DNA from: Polymorphum gilvum SL003B-26A1
GTDB taxonomy: Bacteria; Pseudomonadota; Alphaproteobacteria; Rhizobiales; Stappiaceae
DNA: 64,000 bases
NCBI RefSeq assembly: GCF_000192745.1
Contig: NC_015259.1
Location: forward strand, 2,433,001-2,497,000
Direction: 5' to 3'
This document shows positions 34,013 through 41,779 of the stretch, one piece after another. Every line of letters starts with the position of its first letter. Positions within the stretch are counted from its first letter, which is position 1. The position numbers were made by a program, and so were the translations under genes. The notes below the pieces were generated by a model. That model saw only the letters and a program-made list of their open reading frames with translations. It was not told the origin of the DNA and searched no databases.

Positions 34013-35368
34013 TCAGCCGCGTCGCGCCTTTTCGGCTGCCAGCCGCTCGCGCAGGGCCCTCGCCCGCCCCGGCTTGACCTCCTGCCGGCCGCGGCCGATG
34101 GCGAGAGCGTCCGCCGGCACCGCATCGGTGACCACGCTGCCGGCCGCCACATAGGCGCCGTCGCCGAGCGCCACCGGCGCCACCAGCGTGGCGTTGGAGC
34201 CGACGAAGCAGCCCGCACCGATGGTCGTGCGGTGCTTCAGGTAGCCGTCGTAGTTGCAGGTGATGGTGCCGGCGCCGATGTTACTCTTGGCGCCAATGTC
34301 GGCATCGCCGATGTAGGTCAGGTGGTTGACCTTGGCGCCCTCGGCCACAGTCGCGTTCTTGATCTCGACAAAGTTGCCGATGTGGGTATCGGCGGCGAGT
34401 TCGGCGCCCGGCCGCAGCCGCGCGAACGGGCCGACCGTGGCATCGCGCCCGACATGTGCGCCCTCCAGGTGGCTGAAGGCGCGGATCCGCGTCCCGCCCT
34501 CGACATGGACGCCCGGCCCGAACACCACGTTCGGCTCGACGAAGACATCCGCCTCGAGCACCGTATCGTGCGAGAAGAACACCATCTCCGGCGCCTGCAG
34601 CGTGACGCCGGCGTCCATCGCCGCGCGGCGCATGCGCGCCTGGAACACCGCCTCGCAGGCCGCCAGTTGCGCGCGCGTGTTGATTCCCTGCACCTCGTCC
34701 TCGTCCGCCGTCTCGGCGACCACGGCAAGACGGCGTGCGTTGGCCAGTTCCACCGCGTCGGTGAGATAGTATTCGCCCTGGGCGTTGGCCTTGCCGATCG
34801 ATCCGATCAGGTCCTCGGCGATGGCGCCGCGAAAGCCCATGATGCCGGAGTTGCAAAAGGTCACCGCCCGCTCCGCGTCGCTCGCGTCCTTCTCCTCGCG
34901 GATGGCGACCAGCCTCTCGCCCTCCATCAGGAGCCGGCCGTAACCCTGCGGCGCGCGGGCATGGAATCCGAGCACGGCCATGTCGGCGCCGCGCGCCAGC
35001 GCCGCACGCACCCGGGCGATCGCCGCCGGCGTCACCAGCGGTGTGTCGCCGAACAGCACCAGTACGTCGTCGGCCGGATCCTGGAGGGCTGCGCGCGCGG
35101 CCAGCACCGCATGCGCCGTGCCGAGCCGTTCCTGCTGCAGGTGGCACGTCGCCCCCGGCGCCAGCGCCGCGACCAGCGCCTCCAGGCGCTCCATGCCGGG
35201 ACCGACCACCACGGCGATGCGCTTGCGCGAGCCATCGTCGAGCGCCTTCAGCACATGGCCGAGCATCGGCAGGTTGCCGATCGGATGCATCACCTTGGGC
35301 AGATCGGAGCGCATCCTGGTACCCAGGCCGGCGGCAAGAATGATGGCGAGAAGGCTTCGGTCGGACAT
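34013..35368 (-). CDS. glmU: Bifunctional GlmU: GlcN-1-P acetyltransferase / GlcNAc-1-P uridyltransferase
   Basis: Makes UDP-N-acetylglucosamine for peptidoglycan and lipopolysaccharide (451 aa). The N-terminal pyrophosphorylase domain has LAAGLGTRMRSDLPKVMHPI, a typical nucleotide-binding loop, and GDTPLVTP. The C-terminal left-handed beta-helix acetyltransferase is visible as hexapeptide repeats from about 250 on (IGNFVEIKNATVAEGAKVNHLTY; ending LAIGRGRQEVKPGRA). ATG 35368 begins MSDRSLLAIILAAG; the longer frame is not conserved. Probably co-transcribed with glmS. Confidence 0.96.
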   Translation of the reverse strand: MSDRSLLAIILAAGLGTRMRSDLPKVMHPIGNLPMLGHVLKALDDGSRKRIAVVVGPGMERLEALVAALAPGATCHLQQERLGTAHAVLAARAALQDPADDVLVLFGDTPLVTPAAIARVRAALARGADMAVLGFHARAPQGYGRLLMEGERLVAIREEKDASDAERAVTFCNSGIMGFRGAIAEDLIGSIGKANAQGEYYLTDAVELANARRLAVVAETADEDEVQGINTRAQLAACEAVFQARMRRAAMDAGVTLQAPEMVFFSHDTVLEADVFVEPNVVFGPGVHVEGGTRIRAFSHLEGAHVGRDATVGPFARLRPGAELAADTHIGNFVEIKNATVAEGAKVNHLTYIGDADIGAKSNIGAGTITCNYDGYLKHRTTIGAGCFVGSNATLVAPVALGDGAYVAAGSVVTDAVPADALAIGRGRQEVKPGRARALRERLAAEKARRG

Positions 35369-35544
35369 GAAACACCTGTCTTCGGACACACGCGATCGGG
35401 ACGCGGCAGCGTTCGCATGCCGCGATCCACAGGTCAATCGGGAGCGAACCCGCCGGCGTGGCGCGGTTTCTTGTCCGTTAACCCTAATTGCAGTCAGATG
35501 GGCGATGATAGCGACAGATTCGTCAGGGTGCGGGACAGGGACAG

Positions 35545-36669
35545 GTGCGCAACCGCCAGCAGAGCGATCGGCGGAACGACAAGACGGACGCAGTCAGCCG
35601 GGCACGCTTCTCCGCCGCTGCCTGGGCGTTCGCGGCCATCCTGTGCGCCGTCGTCGGCCTGTCGGCCGTGCGCTTCGCCCCCGGCCCCGGGTCGGTCGCC
35701 GACCGACTTGCCGGCATCGTGCTGCCGCCGCAGGGACCGGTCGGCGCCACCGGCACCATCTCCACCGGGACCATCGCCACCGACGGCGAGACGCTGAGCG
35801 TCGGCATCCTGCCGTCCGCCGGCGGCGTCGCCAATGCCGAGGCCAACCGGCTGCTGGAAAGCCAGATCGACACGCTCCGGCTCGAGATCGTCGCCCTGCG
35901 CCGGCGGCTCAGCGTCCTGGCCGAACAGAACCGGGCCTATTCCGACCGCCTCGCCGCGCTGGAGGCGGGCAGGCCCATTCCGCTGCCCGATGACGCTTTC
36001 CAGGCTCCCGCTGGCGGCGGAAACCCGGATGCCGTAACGCCGGTTCCTGCCCCTGCCCCGTCCTCGGTCGAGACCCTGCCGGCACCGGAGACGTCGTCCC
36101 GCTCGGCCCGCATCGCCCGACCCGAGCCTCCGGTTCCGCCGCCAGCGCCGGTGCGCATCGTCGAACTGCCCAGGCCCGACCGGGCGCCGGAAACCACAGG
36201 CTCCATCGACCCGGCCGCCATCGGCGCCGGCCCTGCCCCCTCGGCGGATCAGGCCAGGGATCTGGCCACGGATCTGGCCAAGGATCTGGCCCGCATACCC
36301 GACGAGAACCTGCCGCTGGTCATCCGGCCGCTAGACCCGGCCGGACGCATCCAGGGCGGCGCGGGCTCGGTCGGGCGCACCGATTTCGCCATCGAGATCG
36401 GCACCTACCACGGCCTGGCCGATGCCGGTGCGGCATGGTCTGAATTCGAGGCGCGCTTCGGCGACCGCATGGCGGGTCTGCGCGCGCTCGTCGCTCCGGT
36501 CGAGGGCGACGGCGCGCGCCTGCGCCTGTTGGCTGGCCCGTTCGCCAATGCCGCCGGCGCCGCGGTCGCCTGCCTGCGCCTCAGCGCCGACGCGCGCCCC
36601 TGCCGGCCGGCCTTCTTCCTCGGCGATCCGCTGCCGCCCGACGACCCGGCCGAGACGGTCAGCCGATGA
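35545..36669 (+). CDS. Membrane-anchored coiled-coil / Pro-rich protein, possible SPOR-like C-terminus
   Basis: 374-aa product, function not recognised. A basic N-terminus precedes one transmembrane helix (AAAWAFAAILCAVVGLSAVRF, about residues 24-44), then a short coiled coil (NRLLESQIDTLRLEIVALRRRLSVLAEQNRAYSDRLAALE), a long Pro/Ala-rich linker (about 150-235), and a compact C-terminal domain (FAIEIGTYHGLADAGAAWSEF...LRLLAGPFANAAGAA) that resembles a SPOR peptidoglycan-binding fold in its IGTY and LAGPF elements. A direct repeat of LATDLAKDLA is visible near 240. GTG start with ACAGG upstream. The 3' end overlaps the convergent ccdA by 11 bp. Confidence 0.65.
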   Translation: MRNRQQSDRRNDKTDAVSRARFSAAAWAFAAILCAVVGLSAVRFAPGPGSVADRLAGIVLPPQGPVGATGTISTGTIATDGETLSVGILPSAGGVANAEANRLLESQIDTLRLEIVALRRRLSVLAEQNRAYSDRLAALEAGRPIPLPDDAFQAPAGGGNPDAVTPVPAPAPSSVETLPAPETSSRSARIARPEPPVPPPAPVRIVELPRPDRAPETTGSIDPAAIGAGPAPSADQARDLATDLAKDLARIPDENLPLVIRPLDPAGRIQGGAGSVGRTDFAIEIGTYHGLADAGAAWSEFEARFGDRMAGLRALVAPVEGDGARLRLLAGPFANAAGAAVACLRLSADARPCRPAFFLGDPLPPDDPAETVSR

Positions 36670-37396
36670 CGGCGAACTGGGGGAAGGTCTCCAGCAGCCA
36701 GTAGGACAGGACCGCCATCTGGCCGGTCAGGAACATCACGCCGGTCGCCACCAGCACGACGCCCATGGCCTTCTCGACCGCACCCATGTGCCGGCGGAAC
36801 CGCTTCATGAAGGCCAGGAACGGCCCGGCGAACAGGGCTGCGGCGAGGAACGGGATGCCGAGGCCGAGCGCATAGGCGCTCAGCAGCAGCGCGCCCTGGG
36901 CGACCGTCTCCTCCGACCCGGCGACGAACAGGATCGCGGCCAGGATCGGCCCGACGCAGGGCGTCCAGCCGAAGGCGAAGGCGAGCCCGATCAGGTAGGC
37001 GCCGGCGAGGCCGGCCGGCTTGCGCGCCACGTGCACGCGTGCCTCGCGATACAGCAGACCGATGCGGAACACGCCGAGGAAATGCAGCCCCATGACGATG
37101 ATCATGACGCCGGCGACATAGCCGAGGAACTGGATGTGCTGGGTGACGAACTGGCCGATCAGCGAAGCGCTGGCGCCGAGCAGGACGAAGACGGTCGAGA
37201 ACCCGGCGACGAAGGCGAGCGCGGACAGGAACACGCGCCGGCCGGCCTCGCTCTCGCCGCCCTCGCCGGTCAGTTCCTCCAGGCTCGTGCCGGCCAGGAA
37301 CCCTAGGTAGGGCGGCACCAGCGGCAGCACGCAGGGAGAAATGAAGGACAGGATGCCGGCGAACAGCGCGCCGAGCAGGGTGACGTCCTGAAGCAT
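36659..37396 (-). CDS. ccdA: Cytochrome c biogenesis / thiol-disulfide reductant protein CcdA
   Basis: 245-aa six-helix membrane protein of the CcdA/DsbD-beta family that passes electrons from cytoplasmic thioredoxin to periplasmic thiols. The active cysteines are C22 in FISPCVLPLVPPYLGF and the second Cys in FGWTPCVGPILAA. The ATG at 37396 (MLQDVTLLGALFAG) matches the family's start; an upstream frame is rejected as it has no conserved sequence. It stands alone on the minus strand, with no ccm gene nearby, so the downstream acceptor is unknown. Confidence 0.9.
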   Translation of the reverse strand: MLQDVTLLGALFAGILSFISPCVLPLVPPYLGFLAGTSLEELTGEGGESEAGRRVFLSALAFVAGFSTVFVLLGASASLIGQFVTQHIQFLGYVAGVMIIVMGLHFLGVFRIGLLYREARVHVARKPAGLAGAYLIGLAFAFGWTPCVGPILAAILFVAGSEETVAQGALLLSAYALGLGIPFLAAALFAGPFLAFMKRFRRHMGAVEKAMGVVLVATGVMFLTGQMAVLSYWLLETFPQFAVIG

Positions 37397-37695
37397 GTAC
37401 TCGGGTCCCGATCGGTGTCGGCTGCCTTTAGAGCCGATCGGCGCGCGGATTTGAAGTGGCCAAATGGCCACGCCCCCGTCACCTTTGCGCGAGGGCGCAG
37501 CGCCGGCGGGGAAAAAGCGGGTGATGCCGGTCAATGCGGATCGGAACGTCAGGACCCCGCGAGTAGCCCGACCGGTGCTGCGATCGAACCCGGATACAGC
37601 GTTCGGCCGACGCTGGTCGCCGCGTTCGGCGGCCGTGAGCCGGGCAGTTCCGAAATCCGCGATCCCGACCGCCGAAGCCGCCAGAACCGCCAGCC

Positions 37696-37995
37696 TCAGA
37701 CCCCGCCCGATGTGCCGCCGTCGACGACCTCGAACAGCCTGCGCATCAGCTGCGCGTCGTCGGCCCCGTCCCTGAGGCCCTGGCGCCACTGGTCAAGCAC
37801 CAGGCGCAGCGGCAGCGTCTGGCGGGTGTGCGGCAGTTCGCCCATGAAACCGGCGAAGAAGGCGTCCAGAGACCTGCGGTCGACGGCCCCCTGGTCGATC
37901 AGGGCGTGGATCAGCGTCATGGTCGCGGCGATGTGACCCTTGACGAAGTCGTATTCCGCGCTGCTGATATGCGTGTCAGGCTGGTTGTCCGGCAT
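37696..37995 (-). CDS. Hypothetical small acidic protein
   Basis: 99-aa protein without recognised family. No signal peptide or transmembrane segment. Sequence is a plain mix of alpha-helical stretches (SAEYDFVKGHIAATMTLIHALIDQG; LRLVLDQWRQGLRDGADDAQLMRRLFEVV), suggesting a small helical bundle. The 299 bp between this gene and ccdA (37397-37695) hold no credible gene on either strand. Moderate confidence that it is expressed: the ATG is preceded by AATGCCGG only. Confidence 0.45.
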   Translation of the reverse strand: MPDNQPDTHISSAEYDFVKGHIAATMTLIHALIDQGAVDRRSLDAFFAGFMGELPHTRQTLPLRLVLDQWRQGLRDGADDAQLMRRLFEVVDGGTSGGV

Positions 37996-38364
37996 TGGAA
38001 TCCGCCATCGTCGTCAAGGTCTGTGCTGCATGCCCCGGGTGCGCCCCGCATGGCGGATCCCGCATTGCGCCTGCATCAAGACTAATGGAAATGCGTACGA
38101 ATAGGCTATGAAAAAACCCGTACACGCGAATATACAGTAAATTTCGCCCGGTTGAACGTCTGATTTCTACGGCATTTCACGTATCCGAGCGCGCCAAGTC
38201 GCGGCTTTCGTTGCGCTCCCTCTACGCTCCCCTGCGCTGCCGAAGGGGAGCTGGGGGCGACTGGGGGCAACAGCCGGCAAGCGGAATTTGAGGGTTGCGC
38301 TGCGCGCCGTGTCGTCCTAAACACGGCGCCAGCCGCGGACTTGCTCCTGCGGCCGCCCTTTCGG
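37996..38364. other. Gene-free stretch upstream of tRNA-Lys
   Basis: 369 bp with no supported coding sequence; the one short minus-strand frame here has no family features. The first half is less GC-rich, and a 7-bp inverted repeat (GCTCCCC / GGGGAGC, loop 12) lies at about 38225-38250. The tRNA-Lys promoter is presumably in the last part, but no clear -35/-10 pair was identified. Confidence 0.5.
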
Positions 38365-38440
38365 GAGCGAGTAGCTCAGTTGGTAGAGCAACTGACTTTT
38401 AATCAGTAGGTCCAGGGTTCGAGCCCCTGCTCGCTCACCA
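38365..38440 (+). tRNA. tRNA-Lys (anticodon TTT)
   Basis: Complete cloverleaf of 76 nt with encoded CCA. Acceptor stem GAGCGAG/CTCGCTC followed by A and CCA; D arm GTAGCTCAGTTGGTAGAGCA; anticodon stem ACTGA/TCAGT with a loop CTTTTAA giving anticodon TTT at 38398-38400; T arm with GGTTCGAGCCC. A T-rich stretch (CATTTTTCC) follows and may stop transcription. The arsenite oxidase island begins 190 bp downstream, which is the common position of tRNA-linked islands, but no integrase or second copy of the tRNA 3' end was found. Confidence 0.98.
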
Positions 38441-38629
38441 CATTTTTCCGTTTGATTTCCGTTGTATGACTGATTTGTCGAGGCGTGAACCGAGACGGAA
38501 CGCAGCCGCGCGCCTTTTCGTGCGACCGGTCGCTTGGTCGCCCGCGTCGCACGGCCGCCAAATATCTGAGGAAACCCATCATCGAAAGGCCCGCTGCGAC
38601 GGATCGCAGCGGGGTGATCTCTGGAAGGG

Positions 38630-41089
38630 TCAGGCCGGTTTGTACTCTTTCGACTTGAAGGTCACCGACTTCACCCGCGGCGTCGCGTTGGCGATCTTGC
38701 GGATGTTGCCCCAGGTATGCTTGTAGTCGGGCAGCACCAGTTCGTTCACCCCTGGATTGACCACGTTGCCCTGGCTGCCGGCCGGCGAGCCGAACACCAT
38801 GGCGACATGGCCGCGTTTGGCCGTGTCGGTCGGATAGGCCATGCCCTGGGTGGCGCCGTTCTCGTTGGCGATCTCGACGAGGTCGCCGGCGCCGATGCCG
38901 AGTTCCGCCATGTCGTCGGCATTCATCTCGATGAACGGATAGGGGAAGCGATCCTGAACGAAATCGTTCTCCTGGTCGAGGAACTGGTTCTGCCAGAAGA
39001 TGTTGGCACGAACGTTGTTGATCCAGAATCGGTGGTTGGCCTTCTCGCGGGCCTTGCCCGGAGCCTGCCAGCCCCGCCATCCGGCGGCGCAGAACAGCGC
39101 CTTCTTGTCCTCGCGGCCGTGACGGGTGAACTGGCCGTCCGTGTACAGGCGTTCCACGCCGATCAGCTTGCCGCCTGAGAAGCCGACGACCGGTTCCTGG
39201 ACACCGTTGTTGCCCATGGCGCGCAGGCGCTCATAAGTGACGTCGGGATTGCCTTTGTGGTAGCCGTCCATGAAGGCGTCTTCCTCGGTTTCCCAGTCGT
39301 AGCCCTTGAACTGGTCGGCATAGGCGTCCCTGCCCATCTCCCTCAGCACGCGCTCCATCTTCTGGGCGATGCCGGCCGCGATCAGGCAGTCCGGCTTCGA
39401 ATTGCCGTAAGGGTCCATGTAGCGCTCGGACAGCCGCAGGCGCCGTTCCCCGTTCATCGAGGTGAGGTTCATCTCGTTGGCTTCGCAGGCCGGCAGGATG
39501 ACGTGCGCGTTCTGGCCGATCTGGCTGTGGATGATGTCCACGTCGACCACGAACAGGCCGCCGGCATTGACGGCGCCGACGATGGCGTCGACCAGTTGCT
39601 CCCGGCTGCCGCCGGCCGCCGCGTCCATCGCGTCCTTGACCATGTCCGCGCGGCGCTTGTGAACGCGCTTGAACTCGGACGCGTTCAGCGTCGTCTTGTG
39701 ATGGTCGCAGGCCCACACGTGGTGCACCTTGCCGCCGCCTCGGATCAGCATCTGGTCGATGTATTGCGCCGGCCGGCCGACATGCGCGTCGGAGGGGCGG
39801 TAATAGCCTTCCTGGTGGCCGCCGAGCCGGCAACAGCCGCCGCCCTCGCGCCCGATGTTGCCGGTGGCGAGCGAAATGTTCACCATGGCGCCGATGGTAC
39901 GGTAGTTGTCGTTGCCCCAGATGATGCCCTTTTCATAAGCGCTGACGCATTTGCGGCGGGTGCCGTCTTCCTTCGGCTTGGCGATCCACTCGGCCGCCTT
40001 GGCGATGTCGGCCTCCGCGACGCCGCAGATCTCCGCCGCCTGGGCAAGCGTCGTCCGGCAGCTCTCCATCGCGTAGTCGAGGCTGCCGAGGCCGGCCGGA
40101 TGACCGTCGTCCAGCGGCTGGGCCTCGCCGTTCTGAAAGGTGTTGTTGGCGACGTATTCCCTGTCGATCCAGCCGTTGTCGACGATCTGCGTCAGGATGG
40201 CGTTGAGGACCACCATGTCGGTGCCCTCGTTGATCGCCAGATGCAGGACATTGTCCTTGCCGGCAACCTGTTCGGCCGCGTTGATCGTCACCGTGCGGCG
40301 CGGGTCGACCATGATGAATTTCGCGCCGTTGCGCATGCCCGGAACCATGTGGTTCAGGAACAGGTTCGTCTGGGTCTCGAGCGGGTTGGCGCCGACGACG
40401 AAGATCGTGTCGGTGACTTCGTAATCCTTGTAGGCATAGTTGAGTTCGTCCACGCCCATGTCGCGCGAGGAGTGCACCTCGGAATTGTAGGCTGGACGGT
40501 TGTGAATGCGGCAGTTCTTGATCTTCATGCTCTCGAAGTAGAGCTTGCCGGTCGCCCAGGTGTTCTCGTAGCCGCCGGCCGATCCGCCGTGGTCGAACAT
40601 GGAAACGACGAGATCGTCCTCCGAGCCCTGCGTGACCACGCGTGCCGTGACGCGGGCGACGAGGTCGAGCGCGTCGTCCCAACTCGTCGGCTGCCAGACG
40701 CCGTTGCGCCAGACCATCGGGTCGCCGAGACGCTGCTGCTGCGTGCCGGTCACGTAGGACGGCCGGTTTTCCGCCATGCGGGCACCCCGGATCGAGCCGA
40801 GGCCGGAGTTGACGACGCAGTCATGGTCGGGAACGACCACGAGATGGACGTCCTTGCCGTTCTGGCGCACGACGTTGTACATCGACGGCGCGATCCAGGT
40901 GCCGTCCGCCGGCTGCTGTTCGGAAAGGTCGATGCCAAATGCGTTTTCCTTGGGCGTGCCCTGCTTGTTGCGCGGCCAGGTGTAGGCCTTGTAGCCGCAG
41001 CCGACGATGCAGTAGTGACAGGTCACGTTGTGGACCGTGGCGTCCTTCGGCGGGATCGGAAGCCGGTCGATTTGTCGCTTGTAAGCCAT
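38630..41089 (-). CDS. aioA: Arsenite oxidase large (molybdopterin) subunit AioA
   Basis: Catalytic subunit of the periplasmic arsenite oxidase, oxidising As(III) to As(V) (819 aa, normal length). A DMSO reductase family enzyme with Mo-bis-molybdopterin. The N-terminal CHYCIVGC (C24, C27, C31) binds the [3Fe-4S] cluster; no fourth Cys is seen, as in known AioA. Segments VTCHYCIVGCGYKAYTWPRN, FDHGGSAGGYENTWATGK and KNCRIHNRPAYNSEVHSSRDMG are typical. It has no signal peptide; the known enzyme is exported with the Tat-signal-bearing AioB. It follows aioB with a 16-bp gap. No cytochrome c acceptor or moaA-type cofactor gene is next to it. Confidence 0.97.
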   Translation of the reverse strand: MAYKRQIDRLPIPPKDATVHNVTCHYCIVGCGYKAYTWPRNKQGTPKENAFGIDLSEQQPADGTWIAPSMYNVVRQNGKDVHLVVVPDHDCVVNSGLGSIRGARMAENRPSYVTGTQQQRLGDPMVWRNGVWQPTSWDDALDLVARVTARVVTQGSEDDLVVSMFDHGGSAGGYENTWATGKLYFESMKIKNCRIHNRPAYNSEVHSSRDMGVDELNYAYKDYEVTDTIFVVGANPLETQTNLFLNHMVPGMRNGAKFIMVDPRRTVTINAAEQVAGKDNVLHLAINEGTDMVVLNAILTQIVDNGWIDREYVANNTFQNGEAQPLDDGHPAGLGSLDYAMESCRTTLAQAAEICGVAEADIAKAAEWIAKPKEDGTRRKCVSAYEKGIIWGNDNYRTIGAMVNISLATGNIGREGGGCCRLGGHQEGYYRPSDAHVGRPAQYIDQMLIRGGGKVHHVWACDHHKTTLNASEFKRVHKRRADMVKDAMDAAAGGSREQLVDAIVGAVNAGGLFVVDVDIIHSQIGQNAHVILPACEANEMNLTSMNGERRLRLSERYMDPYGNSKPDCLIAAGIAQKMERVLREMGRDAYADQFKGYDWETEEDAFMDGYHKGNPDVTYERLRAMGNNGVQEPVVGFSGGKLIGVERLYTDGQFTRHGREDKKALFCAAGWRGWQAPGKAREKANHRFWINNVRANIFWQNQFLDQENDFVQDRFPYPFIEMNADDMAELGIGAGDLVEIANENGATQGMAYPTDTAKRGHVAMVFGSPAGSQGNVVNPGVNELVLPDYKHTWGNIRKIANATPRVKSVTFKSKEYKPA

Positions 41090-41105
41090 TTCCCTGCCCC
41101 TCCCG

Positions 41106-41630
41106 TTACAGCACGTTGGACGGCCGACCGAAGATCAGGTCGCTCGCGCCGTCCGCATAGATGTCGCCCTTGTCGTCGACCCGCAGCGTGAACTGCGGCA
41201 GGTTCTGCGTGGCGTGGCCCCAGATCTGCTGGCCGCCGGCCTCGCAGTCGAACCGCGAGAAGTGCCCGGGGCAGTTGAGCGTCCTGTCGGCGGCGTTGTA
41301 GGCCATCAGCCAGCCCTTGTGCGGGCAGAGCACGGAATAGGCGACGATGTCGCCATCGGGACCGACGCCGCCCTCGACCGGCTGGCCGAGCTTGAGCAGC
41401 ACGCCCGGGCTGTCGGCATCCGGATACGCGATGTCGAGCGGTTCGTTGACCGTGAGATCGGCGACGTTGCCGAGCCGGTTCTCCGGATACTCGAGCAGGG
41501 CGCTCCCCGCAGCGGCGTCTGCAGAGCGTGGCGACATGACTGCGGCGGAGGCCGCGCCGGCGGCGGCAACGGCGCCGCCCCGCAGGAACCGGCGGCGGCC
41601 GAGATCGACCATCCTCGAACAACGTGACAT
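41106..41630 (-). CDS. aioB: Arsenite oxidase small (Rieske) subunit AioB
   Basis: Rieske [2Fe-2S] subunit of arsenite oxidase (174 aa). N-terminal Tat signal with GRRRFLRGG and a hydrophobic Ala-rich stretch, cleaved about ADAAAG. The Rieske ligands are C102-x-H104 (CPHKGW) and C120-x-x-H123 (CPGHF). The two extra Cys of disulfide-containing Rieske proteins are replaced by W107 and G122, as known for other alphaproteobacterial AioB proteins (which have Phe and Gly there). Start ATG 41630 is preceded by GGAGGAAAGC, an excellent Shine-Dalgarno sequence, and by a sigma-54 promoter. First gene of the aioBA operon. Confidence 0.96.
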   Translation of the reverse strand: MSRCSRMVDLGRRRFLRGGAVAAAGAASAAVMSPRSADAAAGSALLEYPENRLGNVADLTVNEPLDIAYPDADSPGVLLKLGQPVEGGVGPDGDIVAYSVLCPHKGWLMAYNAADRTLNCPGHFSRFDCEAGGQQIWGHATQNLPQFTLRVDDKGDIYADGASDLIFGRPSNVL

Positions 41631-41665
41631 GCTTTCCTCCCAAAAGGCTGTAGGCCCCGAAGGCT

Positions 41666-41683
41666 TAGCAAGTCCCCTGCCAA
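41666..41683 (-). promoter_or_regulatory. Sigma-54 (-24/-12) promoter of aioBA
   Basis: The minus strand reads TTGGCAGGGGACTTGCTA: the -24 GG and -12 GC elements are exactly 10 bases apart and both sides match the RpoN consensus TGGCAC-N5-TTGC well. The -12 element lies 38 bp before the aioB ATG, so the leader would be about 25 nt and still contain the GGAGG ribosome-binding site. The adjacent aioR gene encodes a GAFTGA-bearing activator, consistent with known RpoN/AioR control of aioBA. Confidence 0.88.
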
Positions 41684-41779
41684 TTCGATGTTTTCATATT
41701 TTTCAATAACTTGCGCTTAAAAACGTGGACTCTTCGGCCAACCTGTTCGGATTTCCGGACATGATGCGCCGCCGAGGGT

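Noticed and set aside
38106-38324. Minus-strand 72-codon frame between the hypothetical gene and tRNA-Lys
   Set aside because: No ribosome-binding site, no protein-like domain, Arg/Ser/Pro-rich composition of noncoding GC-rich DNA.
38365-38440. tRNA-Lys 3' end as an attachment site of an integrated element
   Set aside because: No integrase gene and no second copy of the tRNA 3' end was noticed up to the end of the window, so integration at this tRNA is only suggested by position.
39257-41191. Long plus-strand frame (644 codons) opposite aioA, and similar long frames opposite mfd, recG, glmS and ntrX
   Set aside because: They are antisense to well-supported genes, have His/Arg/Asp-rich composition typical of GC-rich shadow frames, and no ribosome-binding sites or family motifs.
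41740-41765. Possible AioR binding dyad (TTCGGATTTCCGGA) downstream of aioR
   Set aside because: The arms do not match well and it lies at the end of the aioR gene; no reliable consensus to compare against.
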